The notes beneath the pieces were generated by a model. It saw only the letters and a program-made list of their open reading frames with translations. It had not been told where the DNA came from and made no database searches. The position numbers were made by a program, and so were the translations under genes. From Geodermatophilus sp. DSM 44513 (lineage in GTDB: Bacteria > Actinomycetota > Actinomycetes > Mycobacteriales > Geodermatophilaceae), in assembly GCF_032460525.1 (NCBI RefSeq), contig NZ_CP135963.1, positions 2,790,001 through 2,854,000 of the forward strand: a stretch of DNA of 64,000 nt. Reading direction: 5' to 3'. Position 1 is the first letter of the stretch; every line of letters starts with the position of its first letter. Shown here one piece after another: positions 61,060 through 64,000 of this stretch.

Positions 61060-62499
61060 GTGAGCACGACGGCGGAACAGGTGTCCGCACCGCGCGGACC
61101 GGCCGCCGCACGCCCGTCCCGCTGGTCGGCGGTGGAGCTCCTGCCGCCGCTGGCCGTCGTCCTGCTCGGCGCGGTGCTGCTGGCGCCGGGACACGGGTTG
61201 TGGTTCGACGAGCTGTTCACCGCCGAGGTGGGTCGCCGGTCCTACGCGGAGATCCTCGCCGCGGTCGTCGAGGGCCGCGGGACCACGAGCTACCTGGCCA
61301 CCGTGCCGCCGTCCTACAACGCGCCGTGGTACCTGGTGGTGCACGCCTGGACGTCGGTGCCCGGCCTGGGCGGGGACACCTCGCTGCGGGTGCTGTCGCT
61401 GCTGGCCACGGCCGGCGGGCTGGCCCTGGTGACCCGGTCGGTGACCCGGCTGGCCTCGCGGGCGGCGGGGGTGCTGGCCGGCCTGGTGCTGGCCGTCAAC
61501 CCGCTGCTGCTGGAGCAGGCCGTCGAGGCGCGCCCCTACGGTCTGGCGGTGCTGGCGACCGGCGGCGCGCTGCTCGGGCTGGTGCGCCGGCTGCAGGAGC
61601 CGCCGCGGGGGCTGCTGCTGTTCGGGTTGGCCGGCGCCGGGATGGGGCTGGCGCACTGGTACGCGGTCACCGTGCTCGCGGCGTTCGTGGTCGCGGCGCT
61701 GCTGCTGCGCGGCCGGCGGGCGCTGCCGGAGGCGTTCACCGGAGCCGCGGCGGCGCTGCCCGTCGCCGGGCTGGTCGGGGTGAACCTGGTCAACGGCAAC
61801 GGTGCCCGCAACGCCGACTGGCTGCCCGACACCGGTGGCAGGCTGGCCGACCTGGCGGTCGGGGCCTGGGTGGGCGGGCTGGCGCCGTTGTTCGCGCTGA
61901 CCGTCGGGCTGGCCGTGCTCGGTGCGCTGCGCGGTCGTGGCGTGCGGGCGGTCGGCGCGTGCTGGCTGCTCGTGCCGCTGACGCTGCTGCTCCTGGCCGA
62001 GCAGGTGCGGCCGGTGTACCTGCCCCGCTACCTGCTGGCCGGGCTGCTCGGGCTCGGGGTGCTGGCGGCGGTGGGCGCGCTCACGGTGCCGCGGCCCGCG
62101 CGGGCGCCGGTCGCCGGGTTGCTCGTGGCCTGCTCGCTGGTGGCGACCGCTCCGCTGGTCGACCGCGGACCGAGGGAGCGGGCCGACGACGTGGTGGCAC
62201 TGCTGACCGAGCGGCACGTCGCCGGTGAGCCGGTCGTGGCCGCGGACCTCCGCTCGGCGACCGGGCTGGACCACTACGTCCGGACGTCGGCCGCGCAGCT
62301 GCGGCCAGACGTCGTCCTGCCGCCGGAGGACGCCCGCGCGCCGCAGGACCGGGTGTGGCTGGTACGGCAGGTGGTGGGCGGCGAGGTGGTCCCCTCCGAC
62401 GACGACGCGATCCTCCAGGACGCCGGCCTGCAAGTCACCGCGGTGTACGAGTTCCCCGCGTCGCACACCGCACTGGTCGTCCAACTCTGGGAGCGCTGA
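61060..62499 (+). CDS. GT-C (GT39/ArnT-like) membrane glycosyltransferase
   Basis: Polytopic membrane protein of 479 residues, about 11 helices, of the dolichol/polyprenyl-phosphate-sugar-dependent GT-C class. The first extracytoplasmic loop carries the catalytic acidic motif LWFDELFTAEVG; LAVNPLLLEQAVEARPYGLA and GAGMGLAHWYAVTVLAAFV follow. The C-terminal soluble part begins at about 390. GTG 61060 lies 7 nt after TAACCT (61047-61052), so it is probably leaderless. Donor and acceptor are unknown; no other glycan genes adjoin. Confidence 0.85.
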   Translation: MSTTAEQVSAPRGPAAARPSRWSAVELLPPLAVVLLGAVLLAPGHGLWFDELFTAEVGRRSYAEILAAVVEGRGTTSYLATVPPSYNAPWYLVVHAWTSVPGLGGDTSLRVLSLLATAGGLALVTRSVTRLASRAAGVLAGLVLAVNPLLLEQAVEARPYGLAVLATGGALLGLVRRLQEPPRGLLLFGLAGAGMGLAHWYAVTVLAAFVVAALLLRGRRALPEAFTGAAAALPVAGLVGVNLVNGNGARNADWLPDTGGRLADLAVGAWVGGLAPLFALTVGLAVLGALRGRGVRAVGACWLLVPLTLLLLAEQVRPVYLPRYLLAGLLGLGVLAAVGALTVPRPARAPVAGLLVACSLVATAPLVDRGPRERADDVVALLTERHVAGEPVVAADLRSATGLDHYVRTSAAQLRPDVVLPPEDARAPQDRVWLVRQVVGGEVVPSDDDAILQDAGLQVTAVYEFPASHTALVVQLWER

Positions 62500-62507
62500 G
62501 CCGGCGG

Positions 62508-63041
62508 ATGAGACGCCTGTGGCCGAGCCGGTACTGGAGGCGTGTGGCGGCGATCGTGTCCGCTGGTGGCCTCTACGTCGGCAGCGGCCGGGAAGCGGTC
62601 ACCAGCGTGATCGACCGTTCCGGGTGGAGCTGGGGAGAGGTCGCAGGCACGGCCATCAGCGTGGGCGTGGGGTTGACGGCGGCAGCGGCGTTGGCCTGGA
62701 TCGCCCTCTTCGAGCCGACGGACCCCACGCTGCGCGAGACCCAGCACGCCGTCGACGTCGGTGAGCTGCCGGGGGGCGCGCGGCCGGAGGTGTGGGTCCC
62801 CCGGTTGTCGCGGATGCTCCGTGAACTGCGCCGGGACAGCGTGCTGATCACTGTGGCCTGCGGTGCCGTCGCCGCGGCCGTGGGAGCCGCCGCTGTCGAC
62901 AACGACCACGACCCGGCCGTTGGGGCACTGGCGGGCGCGCTGGGTCTGCTCGCTGTCGCGCCGCTGCTGTGGACGTCCCGCCGGACACGAGCGGTCCGCC
63001 GACTCCTCGGGACCCTGGATGCCGGCCAGCCCGGTCGCTGA
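62508..63041 (+). CDS. Hypothetical membrane protein
   Basis: Protein of 177 residues with four predicted hydrophobic segments (VAAIVSAGGLYVGSG; AISVGVGLTAAAALAWIALF; VLITVACGAVAAAVGAAAV; GALAGALGLLAVAPLLW). The start is ATG 62508, 8 nt after the GT-C stop, so it is probably co-transcribed. A basic N-terminus (RRLWPSRYWRR) is followed by a cytoplasmic loop between the helix pairs. No family recognised. Confidence 0.75.
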   Translation: MRRLWPSRYWRRVAAIVSAGGLYVGSGREAVTSVIDRSGWSWGEVAGTAISVGVGLTAAAALAWIALFEPTDPTLRETQHAVDVGELPGGARPEVWVPRLSRMLRELRRDSVLITVACGAVAAAVGAAAVDNDHDPAVGALAGALGLLAVAPLLWTSRRTRAVRRLLGTLDAGQPGR

Positions 63042-63119
63042 CTCGGCCGCGGGCCACCCGCACCCGCAACCCGTAGCCCGTGGCCAGTGGCTCGACGGGC
63101 GGTGGGCACGCACGCCGGG

Positions 63120-63144
63120 CCGCACGACCTCGACGGTCGTGCGG
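63120..63144. terminator. Bidirectional hairpin between convergent genes
   Basis: 10-bp stem CCGCACGACC/GGTCGTGCGG with TCGAC loop, 20 nt before the minus-strand HNH stop and about 80 nt after the hypothetical gene's stop. Confidence 0.65.
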
Positions 63145-63164
63145 CTCGGCGGCGGGTGCGGCGG

Positions 63165-64000
63165 TCAGGCAGCGCCGGTCAGCGGTGGTCCGGTGCTGCC
63201 GGATCCGGTGACGCGTGGCCCGGTGCGGATCTCGGTGCCGTCGGGGCGCCAGGTGTGCCACCTGCCGTCGGGTTGCCGCTCGACGCGGAAGCCGTGGTGG
63301 ACCTTGGTGTGGTGCCGCTCGCACAGCAGGGCGGCGTTGTCCAGGTCGGTGGCCCCACCGTCGACCCAGGCGATCAGGTGGTGCACGTCGCACCACCAGG
63401 TCGGCGCCCCGCAGCCGGTGAACACGCAGCCCCCGTCGCGGACCTCCGCGGCGCGGCGCACGTGCGCCGGGAACAGCCGGGCGTCGCGGCCGTAGTCCAG
63501 CGGACGGCCGTCCGGGCCCATCACCACCCGCGTGATCGTGCCGTCGCAGGCCAGCCAGCGTGCCCGGGCCGCGGAGATGGTCGCGCCGCTGGCGAGCCGG
63601 GCGGCGCCGGGACCGGTCGCGGGGCCGGCGAGGTCCTCGGCGTCGATGGTCACGACCACCTGCGGCTTGTGCCCACGCAGGGTCGGCAGGGTGCCTGCTG
63701 CGAGCTGGTTGTCGCTCAGCTGCACGAGTGCGTCGGCCTGCTGCTGGGTGCGGGTGCGGTCGTCGCCGGCGCAGCGGCCGGCCTGCACGATGGCCTCGAC
63801 CGCGGTGCAGAACCGCTCCCCGCCCACGGCGTCCAGGTCACCGCGGAAGCTGACCGATCCGTCCGCGTGCCGGGTGATCGACAGCCGGCGGCCCTCGGTG
63901 GGGTCCGGCTCCGGGCCGTCGGCGTCCAGGCGGTCGCAGTAGTGCCGTACCGCCCTCGCGGTCTCCCGATGGGGCTGCTCGGTGGCCACCCGGGTCAGGA
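63165..64000 (-). CDS. DUF222/HNH endonuclease domain protein (partial)
   Basis: C-terminal 278 residues of an actinobacterial DUF222-HNH protein; the frame is open at base 64000, so the start lies beyond the window. A helical DUF222 part is followed by HNH: GCVFTGCGAPTWWCDVHHLI, then WVDGGATDLDNAALLCERHH and TKVHHGFRVERQPDG, carrying Cys and His ligands and the catalytic His. These genes are multicopy in actinobacteria and are suspected mobile or recombination-related; the function is unproven. Confidence 0.9.
   Translation of the reverse strand, partial: LTRVATEQPHRETARAVRHYCDRLDADGPEPDPTEGRRLSITRHADGSVSFRGDLDAVGGERFCTAVEAIVQAGRCAGDDRTRTQQQADALVQLSDNQLAAGTLPTLRGHKPQVVVTIDAEDLAGPATGPGAARLASGATISAARARWLACDGTITRVVMGPDGRPLDYGRDARLFPAHVRRAAEVRDGGCVFTGCGAPTWWCDVHHLIAWVDGGATDLDNAALLCERHHTKVHHGFRVERQPDGRWHTWRPDGTEIRTGPRVTGSGSTGPPLTGAA

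Overview
The window is about 75% GC, high-GC actinobacterial DNA. GTG starts are frequent, start and stop codons often overlap, and long open frames run on both strands as GC artefacts. Gene content (DUF7455, DUF3039, DUF3099, DUF4192, DUF2277, a DUF222/HNH protein, actinobacterial sigma factors, TIGR02611/PGPGW) and the sigma - BrkB - DUF3039 - sigma - DtxR order, shared with the mycobacterial sigA-sigB-ideR locus, fit a soil actinomycete. A Geodermatophilaceae member (Blastococcus, Geodermatophilus or Modestobacter-like) is my best guess; this is inference. I found no rRNA, tRNA, CRISPR array, prophage or origin.

Left part (1-18,800), mostly core genome: 3' end of the principal sigma factor, DUF7455 protein, VanW-family cell-wall protein, BrkB-like membrane protein, DUF3039, pseudouridine catabolism (psuG plus a PfkB kinase), DUF3099, an HhH-GPD glycosylase, dtd, sigB behind an ECF-type promoter, an overlapping pair for reversible protein acetylation (AcuC deacetylase, GNAT/acyl-CoA-synthetase acetyltransferase), ideR, an S9 peptidase, DUF4192 and a lipoprotein.

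Middle (18,800-43,000): a tightly overlapped five-gene glycan-type operon (GT4, methyltransferase, alpha/alpha-toroid protein, two tandem GT2); a DksA/TraR protein; an IS30 element with a nonsense codon; YibE/F with a methyltransferase; STAS; Hsp20 with a MerR regulator; epoxide hydrolase; pta-ackA; an untracked 49-residue Lys/Gly-rich protein; a divergent TetR/SDR pair sharing one operator; and blaR1-like/blaI divergent from cydA-cydB-cydDC with two BlaI-type palindromes between them.

Right part (43,000-56,500), accessory catabolism and transport: RraA, GntR regulators, MFS, an isocitrate/isopropylmalate/tartrate-type dehydrogenase, cupin, ABM-type monooxygenase and Ldh-family dehydrogenase around a perfect 30-bp palindrome; then Usp, a CitA/DcuS-type two-component system and a tripartite tricarboxylate transporter (tctCBA). 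Together they look like uptake and oxidation of a hydroxy-di/tricarboxylate. After that come a GT2, a GAF-ANTAR regulator, a 15-bp minisatellite, SDR, a NYN/PIN-like protein, small proteins, a broken vsr gene, a GT-C glycosyltransferase, and a DUF222/HNH gene running off the end.

The most unusual signal is a dispersed family of 56-58-nt hairpins (five intact copies, one degenerate). The outer stem differs in sequence between copies yet stays complementary, the loop is conserved, and the copies sit 2-4 nt after stop codons. One copy lies in the middle of a vsr gene whose catalytic core is missing.
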